Positions 1 to 7,445 of a stretch of 9,114 nucleotides of DNA are shown here, one piece after another. The translations under genes and the position numbers were made by a program. The DNA comes from Clostridia bacterium (GTDB taxonomy: Bacteria; Bacillota_A; Clostridia; Oscillospirales; CAG-272). The number at the start of each line of letters is the position of its first letter. Positions within the stretch are counted from its first letter, which is position 1. Below the pieces are notes generated by a model that searched no databases, had not been told where the DNA came from, and saw nothing but the letters and a program-made list of their open reading frames with translations. The stretch covers positions 1-9,114 of the forward strand of contig JAFQUG010000253.1 of the NCBI GenBank assembly GCA_017408625.1. The letters are read 5' to 3'.

Positions 1-49
1 GTTGTGTCCAGTGTAGCATAGGTCTCGCAGATGTAAACGTAAAAAAATA

Positions 50-145
50 TCACCGAAAAATGAAAATAGATATAGAACAGCCAGGTAGCAATACCTGGTT
101 TTTTCTATATCCAAAAGCAATATTTTTTTGTGTACTGAAAGTCAT
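50..145 (-). CDS. possible 31-codon ORF or leader peptide
   Basis: The minus strand has an AAAGGAGG ribosome binding site (157-164) about 11 nt before an ATG at 145, or 8 nt before an in-frame TTG at 148. This opens a 31-codon frame beginning MTFSTQKNIAFGY and ending at TGA 50-52. An extended -10 promoter lies about 100 nt upstream, so a leftward transcript starting after the terminator of the ABC cluster is plausible. Against coding, the frame runs straight through the long hairpin at 69-111 and the peptide resembles nothing I recognise. It may be a leader peptide of a gene to the left of the window, or chance. Confidence 0.2.
   Translation of the reverse strand: MTFSTQKNIAFGYRKNQVLLPGCSISIFIFR
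69..111 (+). terminator. rho-independent terminator, long hairpin
   Basis: CCAGGTA (81-87) pairs with TACCTGG (92-98) around a GCAA loop and is followed by six Ts (99-104). An outer stem, GATATAGAA (69-77) with TTCTATATC (103-111), extends it to a 43-nt nearly continuous hairpin. The T run follows only on the plus strand, so this most likely ends a plus-strand gene lying left of the window. No such gene can be identified from the first 60 bases. Confidence 0.7.
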
Positions 146-243
146 CAATATTCTTGCCTCCTTTGCAAAATGTTTGTGTGGTAACTACATTTTACACCTT
201 GGTGAGAATATTGTCTATACTTTTTTCGAGTGTTGCACTTGAT

Positions 244-252
244 ATTATAACA
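244..252 (-). promoter_or_regulatory. extended -10 promoter, leftward
   Basis: The minus strand reads TGTTATAAT, a perfect TATAAT (244-249) with the extended -10 TG (251-252). No -35 box is visible at the expected spacing, where the sequence falls in the GC-rich hairpin at 262-280. It sits just beyond the terminator of the ABC cluster, as expected for the next leftward transcript. Confidence 0.4.
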
Positions 253-261
253 TGCCGTCCC

Positions 262-301
262 CCTCCCTCCCGGAGGGAGGCTTTAGTAAGCTATCGCTTA
301 C
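262..301. repeat. two small hairpins, possible repeat remnant
   Basis: CCTCCCTC (262-269) pairs with GAGGGAGG (273-280) around CCG, and GTAAGC (286-291) pairs with GCTTAC (296-301) around TATC. GC-rich short palindromes of this look are common dispersed repeats in Clostridia, so this may be a small MITE-like remnant next to the terminator. The stems are seen directly; the repeat identity is inferred. Confidence 0.35.
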
Positions 302-338
302 AAAAAAACACCACCAAAGAAGATTCCTTGGTGGTGTT
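302..338 (-). terminator. terminator of the ABC cluster
   Basis: An 11-bp perfect stem, AACACCACCAA (307-317) with TTGGTGGTGTT (328-338), has a 10-nt loop. On the minus strand it is followed by seven Ts (302-308, two of them within the stem). It lies about 90 nt past the stop codon of the last ABC gene and is the only strong minus-strand terminator seen between 8270 and 300, consistent with the cluster ending here. Confidence 0.85.
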
Positions 339-426
339 CGTGCTTTTTCCCGCTAAGAATGCAGATATGGCGCGTCAGCCTTTTTGTTTGATCTGTTATC
401 TTTATCTTTTTTCTTTTATTTGATCT

Positions 427-2220
427 TTAATCGTTGATCAGCCAAAGAATGCTCTTGCGCATATAGCGGGCAAAGATCCACGTCAAAACCGCAAGATACA
501 ACGCCGTGGCAAGCAGCAAAGCAATCAGCACGTGCCATGGGTTGCACACGATCCAGCGACCGACGATCAAGCGATACGCCGTGATCCCCGCGCCGTACAA
601 AAGCAGCGCACTGCACAGGGATACGCCCAACCGCAGCACGTATTCGTAAAGCAGCATGGCAAAAATACGCCAACGCGACACACCGAACAGCTGCAAAAAG
701 CCGATCTCTCTTTTTCTGTAGAATAGCTCGACATCCACCTTGGAGCGGATGAAAATGCAGAACAGGACAAAGCAAATGGCAAATATCCCGAGCAAAAAGA
801 ACGACATGGTGCTGAAATACTCCTGCATATTGCGCCCCATGCGGTCAAGCGCGTTAATACCTGTGACGCGCTCCTGCCCACGGATGGCATCCTTGAAGGC
901 ATTCCATGCGTCGCGGTCGTCGTAAAGCCCCGGATAGTATCCGATCACCCGATTGTTTTCCTCGGACTCCTGCAGCGTGCCGATCTCGGCAAGCAGATCG
1001 TAATCCATATAAATATGCTTGCCGTAATTGCCGTTGTAGTAGGGGTCGCTGCGGTAATTGGTCAAAAAGCTGTCGCTGCGATCGGCGTCATAGGTCTTGG
1101 CGTCAAGCGAATACAGAATGCCCGATACGGTCAGCGTCTTTCCCATAAACGCGATTTCCGTGCCGATCTTGGCTGCATACTCCGCGTCGGTGGCGCAATC
1201 GCTCAGATATTCCCTGCTGACCAGCACCTCGTCCCGCGTTTTCGGATAGCTGCCATATTGGATCATATCGTCCAGTGCAAGCACCGAGGCGGTCGGCGCG
1301 GGGAGGTACAACGCGCTGACGCCGTCCTGCTCTGCGTTGTACTGCTTGTATATCTTGCATTTCTCCGCATACTTGGGATCTAACTTGTCAAATGCCTCGC
1401 GGTTGACCTGAAAGGCGTCGTAGGCATAGCCCTGCTTGGCGTATCCCATATACTCGTCGCCAAAGCTATTTTGCAGCGTGGATATTGCAAACAAAAGCAG
1501 AAATACCAGTGCAAAGGAGATGTACGCGGTGGGCCTGATGCGTGTAAATCTGCGTTTGATGACAAAGGGCAGCATCCGCATCCCCTTGATCTTGTCCCCT
1601 TTTGCCTGCAAAGCGCCACCCTGCGGGATGGGATTTTGGGTGACCTTATCGATCTTACCGTACAGTAAATGGATGCAGGCATGACAAAGGTGGTCAAAGC
1701 ATTGCTCGTGGGTCGCCACGATGACCGTTCTCCCCTCACCTGCAAGGCTTGCAAGCAGCTCGGCGATAATAGCGGAGTTTTTCTTATCCAGGGACGCCGT
1801 CGGCTCATCCGCCAAAATCACCTGTGGATCACGCAAAAGGCAACGCACCACCGCCACGCGCTGCCGCTCGCCGCCCGAAAGCTCGCCGGGGTACTTATGC
1901 AACAACGTCTCGATGCCCACACGGCGGGCAAGCATCTCGATTTTTGGAAGGTCGTCACACACAAGCCGCAAATTGTCAAGCACGCTTGCGTCGCCAAGCA
2001 GCAGGCTATATTGGAAAATATAGCCCATGCGCAGCGTTGGCTGCTTGACGATCTCTCCCTCAAAGCTTTTTTCCACACCACCGATGATATTGAGCAGTGT
2101 GGTTTTGCCGCAGCCGCTAACGCCCTTGATCACGTATAGCTTGCCCGGCTCAAAGGTATAGCTGACACGGTCCAACACGACTCTGTCATACTGCTTTGTG
2201 ATATTATCAAGCCTTAACAT
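427..2220 (-). CDS. ABC transporter, fused ATPase and FtsX-type permease (second subunit)
   Basis: A 597-aa membrane protein with an N-terminal ATP-binding domain and a MacB-like permease in one chain. The ATPase is complete: Walker A GVSGCGKT (33-40), Q-loop Gln70, signature LSGGE (114-118), Walker B VILADE (134-139), D-loop SLD (143-145) and switch His171. After a short linker come TM1 (about 231-250), an extracytoplasmic domain of about 220 residues and TM2-TM4 (about 472-491, 521-546, 563-584). The RKREIGFLQLFGVSRWRIF stretch before TM3 is typical of FtsX permeases, as is the DEVLVSREYL motif of the outer domain. This architecture belongs to the MacB/LolCDE-type mechanotransmission transporters, which act on substrates outside the membrane rather than passing small solutes through it. 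The start is fixed by AGGAGGTG five bases upstream. The gene follows its ABC partner after 11 nt, so the two probably heterodimerise. The substrate is unknown. Confidence 0.93.
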   Translation of the reverse strand: MLRLDNITKQYDRVVLDRVSYTFEPGKLYVIKGVSGCGKTTLLNIIGGVEKSFEGEIVKQPTLRMGYIFQYSLLLGDASVLDNLRLVCDDLPKIEMLARRVGIETLLHKYPGELSGGERQRVAVVRCLLRDPQVILADEPTASLDKKNSAIIAELLASLAGEGRTVIVATHEQCFDHLCHACIHLLYGKIDKVTQNPIPQGGALQAKGDKIKGMRMLPFVIKRRFTRIRPTAYISFALVFLLLFAISTLQNSFGDEYMGYAKQGYAYDAFQVNREAFDKLDPKYAEKCKIYKQYNAEQDGVSALYLPAPTASVLALDDMIQYGSYPKTRDEVLVSREYLSDCATDAEYAAKIGTEIAFMGKTLTVSGILYSLDAKTYDADRSDSFLTNYRSDPYYNGNYGKHIYMDYDLLAEIGTLQESEENNRVIGYYPGLYDDRDAWNAFKDAIRGQERVTGINALDRMGRNMQEYFSTMSFFLLGIFAICFVLFCIFIRSKVDVELFYRKREIGFLQLFGVSRWRIFAMLLYEYVLRLGVSLCSALLLYGAGITAYRLIVGRWIVCNPWHVLIALLLATALYLAVLTWIFARYMRKSILWLIND

Positions 2221-2225
2221 TGCCG

Positions 2226-2234
2226 CACCTCCTA
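2226..2234 (-). promoter_or_regulatory. RBS overlapping the upstream stop codon
   Basis: The minus strand reads TAGGAGGTG. The TAG (2232-2234) is the stop of the 665-aa ABC gene and the same bases begin AGGAGGTG, the ribosome binding site of the 597-aa ABC gene, with a 5-nt spacer to its ATG. This argues for translational coupling and balanced synthesis of the two subunits. Confidence 0.85.
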
Positions 2235-4229
2235 TATCAGATCCCGCGCGCTGACGATATTTTCATACCACGTGCGGTATCGCAGCGGACGCAACAGCAA
2301 ATGCGAAAGCGCGAAGCAGGACAAGCAAAGCAAAAGCAGATACAAAGCCAGCAGCACGGGATTATACGAAAACAGTTGGAACTTGAAGATCATATAGTGC
2401 GCGTTGATGGCATTGCCCGCAAGCGTCAGCAAAAACGCGCCTCCCATGCAGCAAAGCCCTATGACCAGCAGCCTTGCAATGCTTACGTTGACAAAGCAGG
2501 AGATCACGCGCCCCAAGGGATATCCCGCATAGTTGAACACCGAAATAAACTTACTGTTATAGGATATCTCGGTTTTTTGAATATTGATAAAGAATAGCAC
2601 CGAGAACAACAAAATCAGCAAGGACGTGGGCAAAAGCAGCATGCTCATATTGGAAAACAGGCTTTCCAGCTCGTAGTTGCGCCATCCCGGCTCAATTCTT
2701 GCCCCGAGAGATTGCAGCTCCTCTGCACTTTGCTCGTAAAATTGCATCATATCACCGTAGGAATCGAAATACACCTTATACGTGCGCTTATCCCCCGTGG
2801 CGTGATACAACGGATCTTGCGAAAGCTCCCGCGCAAGCGAGCTGCTGATGAAATAGACGTTCCGCAGCGCCTGCCGCTCCTGCTTGGTCTCATACTTGAA
2901 GTTCCCTGCATTGGTGGCGTTGAGATACTCCGCCTGCATGGCGTCCAGGTCTCCTAAAACACCCACCACCTCCAGCTCGGTCTCTCCGATCGGGAACAGA
3001 TCGTATTTCAGCTTTTTACCGATCACGCGCTCCAGGTGCCGCGGGCTGAGCTGCTCTGCCATCTGCTTGGTGATAATGATCTGATCGGGACCTGTAAAGT
3101 ACTCTCCCAAGATCAAGCAGTCCACAAGCCCGAAATCCTCTGCCTTGTCGGGCAGCACGAAGGGATACACGCTTTTGGTATATGCCTCCATGCCCTCGAT
3201 AATGCCGCCGCCGTGCTGTATGGGATGATATACGTCGGGCTGGCTTGCCTTGCAGTTAAAGGCGACGTCCGACACACCCTTGCCCGCGCGGATATACTCC
3301 AGCGCAGCCGTCCCGTCCCCCGTGGTCTCGACGTGCAGCATGTTGATCTTATAGGCAAACTCTACGCTGGCGTTGGTCTTGTTGGTGGGCGTGTCCGCCA
3401 AGAAGCACAACGTGAACGCGAGCAGCAAAAACACGGCGAAAAGCACCTCTGCGCGGCGGTTTTTCCGCTTGGAGCCAAACCATTTGCGCAAAAGCCTGCG
3501 CAGCACTCTGCCGCTTTTCTCTGCGACAGGCTCACCCTTTTTCGACCTGTGCCCCGTCGGCTTGCCCTTGGCTTGCTTGGCGTACGGCTTTTTCTCGGCG
3601 GGGGCAGCGGGGGCATCCAAGTAGCGATGCTCCTTTTCAAATTCCAGCACGTGATCCGCATACTGCCATGCAACCTGATCATGCGACGCGCATACGACCA
3701 GACAATCCCGGCTAAGCTCGGCAAGCAGCGCGAACACACTTTGCTTATTTTGCTCGTCCAACGCCGCGGTCGGCTCGTCGAGCAGCAATATCTTTTTCTT
3801 GCTAAGCAGGGCGCGCGCCAACACCAAACGCTGCCGCTCGCCGCCCGACAGTGACAGGGGCAATTGCTTTTCCTTGCCCGCCAGACCAAAGCGCGCCAGC
3901 ACCTGCGTAATGGCTTGCGCATCCTGCTTGACTAAATACAAATTATCCCACACGTTGAGATAATCCACAAAAAACGGGTCTTGGGTGATATACTCGGTAT
4001 ATGCTCCAAGCGACGCCGTATCAATTTGTCCGACAAACGGCGTACCGTTTATCACGATCTCCCCCGCCTCAAAGGGCAGCAAGCCGCAAAGCACGTTGAG
4101 CAGGGTGGTTTTTCCGCAGCCGCTCTCGCCGTATAGCAGATAAAAGCCACTGTCGGAAAAATCATAAGAAAAGTCGTGCAAAACGGACAGCGTGCCGTAT
4201 GCCTTGGATATGTTTTTACAGTAAATCAT
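2232..4229 (-). CDS. ABC transporter, fused ATPase and FtsX-type permease (first subunit)
   Basis: A 665-aa paralogue of the downstream ABC gene with the same domain order. ATPase motifs are intact: Walker A GESGCGKT (34-41), Q-loop Gln82, LSGGE (126-130), Walker B ILLLDE (146-151), ALD (155-157) and His182. A linker of about 55 residues, rich in Lys, Arg, Ala and Pro (about 205-258), leads to TM1 (about 261-277). An extracytoplasmic domain of about 250 residues with a MacB-like patch (DQIIITKQMAEQL) follows, then TM2-TM4 (about 528-549, 582-606, 623-645). The start has GGAG eight bases upstream. The gene lies 64 nt after the third lipoprotein gene with no promoter or terminator seen between them, so read-through is likely. 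Both subunits keep full catalytic motifs, so two active ATP sites are expected. No substrate can be assigned; peptide export or resistance and lipoprotein handling are the usual roles in this superfamily. Confidence 0.93.
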   Translation of the reverse strand: MIYCKNISKAYGTLSVLHDFSYDFSDSGFYLLYGESGCGKTTLLNVLCGLLPFEAGEIVINGTPFVGQIDTASLGAYTEYITQDPFFVDYLNVWDNLYLVKQDAQAITQVLARFGLAGKEKQLPLSLSGGERQRLVLARALLSKKKILLLDEPTAALDEQNKQSVFALLAELSRDCLVVCASHDQVAWQYADHVLEFEKEHRYLDAPAAPAEKKPYAKQAKGKPTGHRSKKGEPVAEKSGRVLRRLLRKWFGSKRKNRRAEVLFAVFLLLAFTLCFLADTPTNKTNASVEFAYKINMLHVETTGDGTAALEYIRAGKGVSDVAFNCKASQPDVYHPIQHGGGIIEGMEAYTKSVYPFVLPDKAEDFGLVDCLILGEYFTGPDQIIITKQMAEQLSPRHLERVIGKKLKYDLFPIGETELEVVGVLGDLDAMQAEYLNATNAGNFKYETKQERQALRNVYFISSSLARELSQDPLYHATGDKRTYKVYFDSYGDMMQFYEQSAEELQSLGARIEPGWRNYELESLFSNMSMLLLPTSLLILLFSVLFFINIQKTEISYNSKFISVFNYAGYPLGRVISCFVNVSIARLLVIGLCCMGGAFLLTLAGNAINAHYMIFKFQLFSYNPVLLALYLLLLCLSCFALSHLLLRPLRYRTWYENIVSARDLI

Positions 4230-4274
4230 ACTTCATTCTCCGTCATCAATGTGCATGCCGTTTTGCGTGGCAGC

Positions 4275-4392
4275 ATCACCAACCGTCTCCGGGTTAATAC
4301 TCCGCATGCTCCAGACGCTCCAGGCATACCGCAAGCCTTGCAAGATCCACGCCCGCAATGACCTTGTCGTCATATTCGGTGTTTTCAAACAG
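4275..4392. repeat. 118-bp exact repeat, copy A
   Basis: Identical base for base to 6514-6631. It covers the last 99 bases of the lipoprotein gene at 4294-5202, including the stop codon, and 19 bases beyond the stop. Confidence 0.9.
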
Positions 4393-5202
4393 GAAGTCGC
4401 AATTATTAAGCACACCCTGCTCGATGCGCTTTAGCTCGGCATAAAGCGCAACCTGCTCCTCTGTTGCCTCTCCCGCATCGATCATGTCGGAAAGCTGGCT
4501 AAAGCCAAACGGCTTATCGGCGTCCTCATATAATACGTCAACGTGTATGGCGGCAATGGTGCCAACGTGAGATATATACCCAATTTGAAACGTATATCCA
4601 TCCAAAAATGCATATCCGTTTGTTTCAGGGTTGCGATGTTCTATCATCAAGCCCGAAGAAGCGACCTCAATATACGGACCTACCTCGTAGGGCTCGCTTT
4701 GGTTTATCGCTTGATGTATCAGTGAGAAGAATAAATCCTCATCTATTGTTTTCAGTTCAACATCATCCTTGTCAAGTGCCAATAACTCTTCTACCGTCAT
4801 ATGCTCCTTTTCGCTATAGCCTAAAAGAGCCTTAATAGTTTGCATATCTTCAGTTCGTTCTGGGATCACGCTATTTGTCCCATAGTTAATAAATGCGGGA
4901 CCATATGGGTAATCCTCTGTAGTACTATAACGGATATTTTTTATTTGCCATAAATAAGGCGCTCCGCCAAGTTCTCCATAAGTGTAATAAAAGAAATATA
5001 CCCATCCATCCTCGGTCATATGCATTGCGACCTTCCTTTGGAAAGGAAGACTTGGGTTTTCTACTTTTCCAAACACATATTCGGTTTCGTCATCAGTTTC
5101 AGAGTCATTGCCCAACTCCGAAGCATTGCATGCTGAAAAAACAAACAAAAGCAGCATTGCCAGCAACAGGCAGAAAAATTTAATCTGTATATTATTATAC
5201 AT
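4294..5202 (-). CDS. predicted lipoprotein, paralogue family member 3
   Basis: A 302-aa protein I do not recognise from any named family. A type II signal peptide is visible: basic start, hydrophobic run 9-22 and a lipobox VFSAC with Cys25 as the lipidated residue, so the mature protein should sit on the outer face of the membrane. An acidic spacer (about 26-45) is followed by a region rich in aromatics and probable beta strands (about 50-105), including DGWVYFFYYTYG and APYLWQIKNIRYSTTE. A helical middle (EHMTVEELLALDKDD) precedes a C-terminal domain of about 80 residues (GFSQLSDMIDAGEATEEQ to DLARLAV) almost identical in the two paralogues. GAGG lies upstream of the ATG at normal spacing. 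The 5' end and leader match the paralogue at 5296-6240, whereas the 3' end matches the one at 6533-7420. Next to the ABC pair it may be a substrate-binding or partner lipoprotein, which is inference. Confidence 0.85.
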   Translation of the reverse strand: MYNNIQIKFFCLLLAMLLLFVFSACNASELGNDSETDDETEYVFGKVENPSLPFQRKVAMHMTEDGWVYFFYYTYGELGGAPYLWQIKNIRYSTTEDYPYGPAFINYGTNSVIPERTEDMQTIKALLGYSEKEHMTVEELLALDKDDVELKTIDEDLFFSLIHQAINQSEPYEVGPYIEVASSGLMIEHRNPETNGYAFLDGYTFQIGYISHVGTIAAIHVDVLYEDADKPFGFSQLSDMIDAGEATEEQVALYAELKRIEQGVLNNCDFLFENTEYDDKVIAGVDLARLAVCLERLEHAEY

Positions 5203-5231
5203 TTTGTTCCTCTTTCAATAAAGATTTTCAC

Positions 5232-5261
5232 AATCCTCTGTAAGTCTCGAAAGACCTGCAG
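5232..5261 (-). other. degenerate leader hairpin of lipoprotein 3
   Basis: This matches, base for base with few changes, the leader hairpin upstream of the paralogue at 5296-6240. The apical part (GTCT 5244-5247, CGAA loop, AGAC 5252-5255) is kept. The lower arm on the far side is mutated after CTGCAG, and one T/G pair becomes A/C in the minus-strand RNA, so the lower stem can no longer close. It appears to be a decaying copy. Confidence 0.55.
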
Positions 5262-5295
5262 CAGAAAAATGTTAGATGATCTTATTCTAAACAAT

Positions 5296-6240
5296 TCACC
5301 AACCTTCTCCTGCAAAATCTCCGTATTCCACACGCTCCAGCGTCACCGCAAGCCTTGCAAGATCCACGCCCGCAATGACCTTGTCGTCATATTCGGTGTT
5401 TTCAAACAGGAAGTCGCAGTTTTCAAGCACACCCTGCTCGATGCGCTTCAGCTCGGCATACAACTCGATCTGCTCCTCAGTTGCCTCGCCCGCGTCGATC
5501 ATGTCGGAAAGCTGGCTAAAGCCAAGCGGCTGATCGGCGTCCTCGTATAATACGTCAATGTGTATGGCGGCAATCGTACCCACCACAGTTTGATACCCAA
5601 TTTGAAAAGAGTATCCGTCCAAAAATGCATATCCGTTTGTTTTTCGGTCACGATGTTCTATAAGAATACCCGATTCCGGAACCGAAATATAGGGTCCTAC
5701 CTCGTTGGGCTCACTTTGCGTCAACGCTTGTCTCATGAGCGAAAGGAACAGATTCGGGTCTATGGTTTTAAGCGGAAGATCTTCCTCGGTCAATGCTAAC
5801 ATCTCTTCTACGCTCAGCTTTTCCTTTGGCTGACTACCGTAGCCAAGCAATCCGGCAATTGTCCGCATATCATCGTATTTCTCAGGGTAGATACTGTCTT
5901 TTCCCCATTGAACGTATGCGGGACCATCCGGGTATTCCTCGTTGGCACTATAACGCATATTGTTTACTTGCCAAATATATGGCACAGTCACTTCGGAGCC
6001 GTCTGCACTATCATGATAATAAAAAAATATATAAATCCATCCGTCCTCGGCTATGTGCGTAGCAACATTTTGTTGCTGAAAAAGGCTTGGATTTTCCACT
6101 TTATTACCAACAACCGGCCGGGTTCCACTGCCTTCTTCGAGGTCTTTGTCGTTTTCACGATTCCGACACGCCGAAAAGGAAAGCAAAAGTAGCATAGCCA
6201 GCAACAAGCAGGAAAATTTAATCTGTATATTGTTTTGCAT
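5296..6240 (-). CDS. predicted lipoprotein, paralogue family member 2
   Basis: A 314-aa lipoprotein of the same unnamed family. Its signal peptide is nearly identical to that of the 4294-5202 gene (MQNNIQIKFSCLLLAML), with lipobox SFSAC and Cys25. A charged spacer (about 26-45) precedes the aromatic region (DGWIYIFFYYHD, VPYIWQVNNMRYSANEE). The helical middle (EKLSVEEMLALTEEDL) and the conserved C-terminal domain (GFSQLSDMIDAGEATEEQIELYAELKRIEQGVL) follow. The last residues differ from both paralogues: it ends VEYGDFAGEGW rather than LEHAEY, so its 3' end was not caught in the exchange that links the other two genes. GAGG lies six bases before the ATG. It is separated from the gene before it by 292 nt and from the gene after it by 93 nt. 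Confidence 0.85.
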   Translation of the reverse strand: MQNNIQIKFSCLLLAMLLLLSFSACRNRENDKDLEEGSGTRPVVGNKVENPSLFQQQNVATHIAEDGWIYIFFYYHDSADGSEVTVPYIWQVNNMRYSANEEYPDGPAYVQWGKDSIYPEKYDDMRTIAGLLGYGSQPKEKLSVEEMLALTEEDLPLKTIDPNLFLSLMRQALTQSEPNEVGPYISVPESGILIEHRDRKTNGYAFLDGYSFQIGYQTVVGTIAAIHIDVLYEDADQPLGFSQLSDMIDAGEATEEQIELYAELKRIEQGVLENCDFLFENTEYDDKVIAGVDLARLAVTLERVEYGDFAGEGW

Positions 6241-6269
6241 TATTTTCCTCTTTCAATAAAGATTTTCAC

Positions 6270-6305
6270 AATCCTCTGCAAGTCTCGAAAGACCTGCAGA
6301 GGATT
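6270..6305 (-). ncRNA. 36-nt leader hairpin of lipoprotein 2
   Basis: AATCCTCTGCA (6270-6280) pairs perfectly with TGCAGAGGATT (6295-6305). One A/C mismatch separates this from an apical GTCT/AGAC stem closed by a CGAA loop. It ends 29 nt before the ATG at 6240, in the presumed 5' untranslated region. No T run follows in the direction of transcription, so it is not a normal terminator. Its length and position match the palindrome at 7446-7481, although much of the stem sequence differs. Confidence 0.6.
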
Positions 6306-6513
6306 GATGTTGGACGATCTTATTCGAAACAATTAATGTGCGTTTTTTCAATCATTCGAATATGCAATATGTCTTGCGTTAATTCATAGCATCTTGGCGA
6401 ATTACCTTCGGTTAGAAGTATTAGATAGCACAAAATGGCATTAATCTACCCAAATTCTGTAACGCAACAACTGTGCTTCAATATTGTTTGTGGTATCGCC
6501 GAGTATGCTACAG
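6306..6513. other. AT-rich intergenic gap, no gene seen
   Basis: This is the stretch of about 210 nt between the duplicated 3' end of the 6533-7420 gene and the leader hairpin of the 5296-6240 gene. No frame with a start and ribosome binding site is evident on either strand and there is no strong terminator. The part nearest the hairpin (about 6306-6333) is conserved with the equivalent place at 5268-5295 and may carry a promoter, but no convincing -35/-10 pair was found. Confidence 0.4.
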
Positions 6514-6631
6514 ATCACCAACCGTCTCCGGGTTAATACTCCGCATGCTCCAGACGCTCCAGGCATACCGCAAGCCTTGCAAGATCCACGCCCGCAATGA
6601 CCTTGTCGTCATATTCGGTGTTTTCAAACAG
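6514..6631. repeat. 118-bp exact repeat, copy B
   Basis: Identical base for base to 4275-4392, covering the 3' end, stop codon and 19 following bases of the lipoprotein gene at 6533-7420. Similarity continues beyond the tract at a lower level inside the coding regions. Confidence 0.9.
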
Positions 6632-7420
6632 AAAGTCGCAGTTGTCAAGCACGCCCTGCTCAATGCGTTTGAGCTCGGCATACAACTCGATCTGCTCCTC
6701 TGTTGCCTCTCCCGCATCAATCATGTCGGAAAGCTGGCTAAAACCAAACGGCTTGGCAGAGTCCTCGAATAATACGTCAACGTGTATGGCGGCAATGGTG
6801 CCGAGATGTGCAACATATCCGACTTGGAAGGTATATCCATCCACGTAGTCATATTCGACAGCGTTGGTTCCCAAGCTTTTGTTTTCCACAAGCATACCGG
6901 AGGATGCAACGGAGCCATACGGTCCCGCCTTGCAAGGGTCTTTTTGGTTCAATGCCTGACGTATGAGCGAAAAGAACAAATCCTCATCTATTGTTTGCAG
7001 CTCAATATCATCCTTGCCAAGTGCGAGCAGTTCTTCTACCGTCATATACTCCTTTGCATTATAGCCCAAGAGATTGGAGATAGTTTCCATGTCCTCCCCT
7101 CTGCCCTGCACCGTACTATTTCTTCCCCAACTGATAAAGGCAGGTCCGTCGGGATATTCCTCTGTTGTACTGTAGCGAATATTTTTCACCTGCCATAAAT
7201 AAGGAGATTCATCATATTTTCCGATATTCTTGTAGGTATAAGAAAACGTATAAACCCACCCGTCATCGGTCACGTGCATTGCAACCTTTTGCTTATAAGG
7301 GAAATACGGATGTTTGTCTTTTCCAAATTGATGCTCAGAATCCTTGCAGGAGGCAAATGATATCATCAAAATACAGATTAGAAACAAACAACCGATCTTT
7401 AATCTATTCTTTCCAAACAT
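6533..7420 (-). CDS. predicted lipoprotein, paralogue family member 1
   Basis: A 295-aa lipoprotein of the same unnamed family, first of the three in transcription order. Its signal peptide is diverged (MFGKNRLKIGCLFLICILM) but the lipidated Cys is again residue 25, in SFASC. The spacer after Cys25 is shorter than in the paralogues. The aromatic region (DGWVYTFSYTYKN, SPYLWQVKNIRYSTTEE), the middle helix (EYMTVEELLALGKDD) and the invariant C-terminal domain are all present, and it ends LEHAEY like the 4294-5202 product. It carries a short insert (EYDYVDGYTFQVGY region) compared with the others. AAGGAG lies eight bases upstream of the ATG. A probable promoter (7497-7524) and a perfect 36-bp palindrome precede it, so it may start its own transcript as well as receiving read-through from the secreted-protein gene. 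Confidence 0.85.
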   Translation of the reverse strand: MFGKNRLKIGCLFLICILMISFASCKDSEHQFGKDKHPYFPYKQKVAMHVTDDGWVYTFSYTYKNIGKYDESPYLWQVKNIRYSTTEEYPDGPAFISWGRNSTVQGRGEDMETISNLLGYNAKEYMTVEELLALGKDDIELQTIDEDLFFSLIRQALNQKDPCKAGPYGSVASSGMLVENKSLGTNAVEYDYVDGYTFQVGYVAHLGTIAAIHVDVLFEDSAKPFGFSQLSDMIDAGEATEEQIELYAELKRIEQGVLDNCDFLFENTEYDDKVIAGVDLARLAVCLERLEHAEY

Positions 7421-7445
7421 AGTTTTTCTCCTTATTATTGTGACA

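Noticed and set aside
154..423. An 89-codon plus-strand frame at the left end
   Set aside because: It crosses three hairpins including the cluster terminator, has no ribosome binding site, and its translation has no recognisable features.
416..4415. Numerous open frames of 60-270 codons antisense or out of frame to the ABC genes
   Set aside because: They lie opposite GC-rich genes with complete ABC motifs, and their translations are Arg/Cys/Ser-rich without domain signals or ribosome binding sites.
4275..6631. The repeated lipoprotein 3' ends as a CRISPR array or IS repeats
   Set aside because: They are the coding ends of paralogous genes. There are only two exact copies over 2 kb apart, with no spacers and no transposase.
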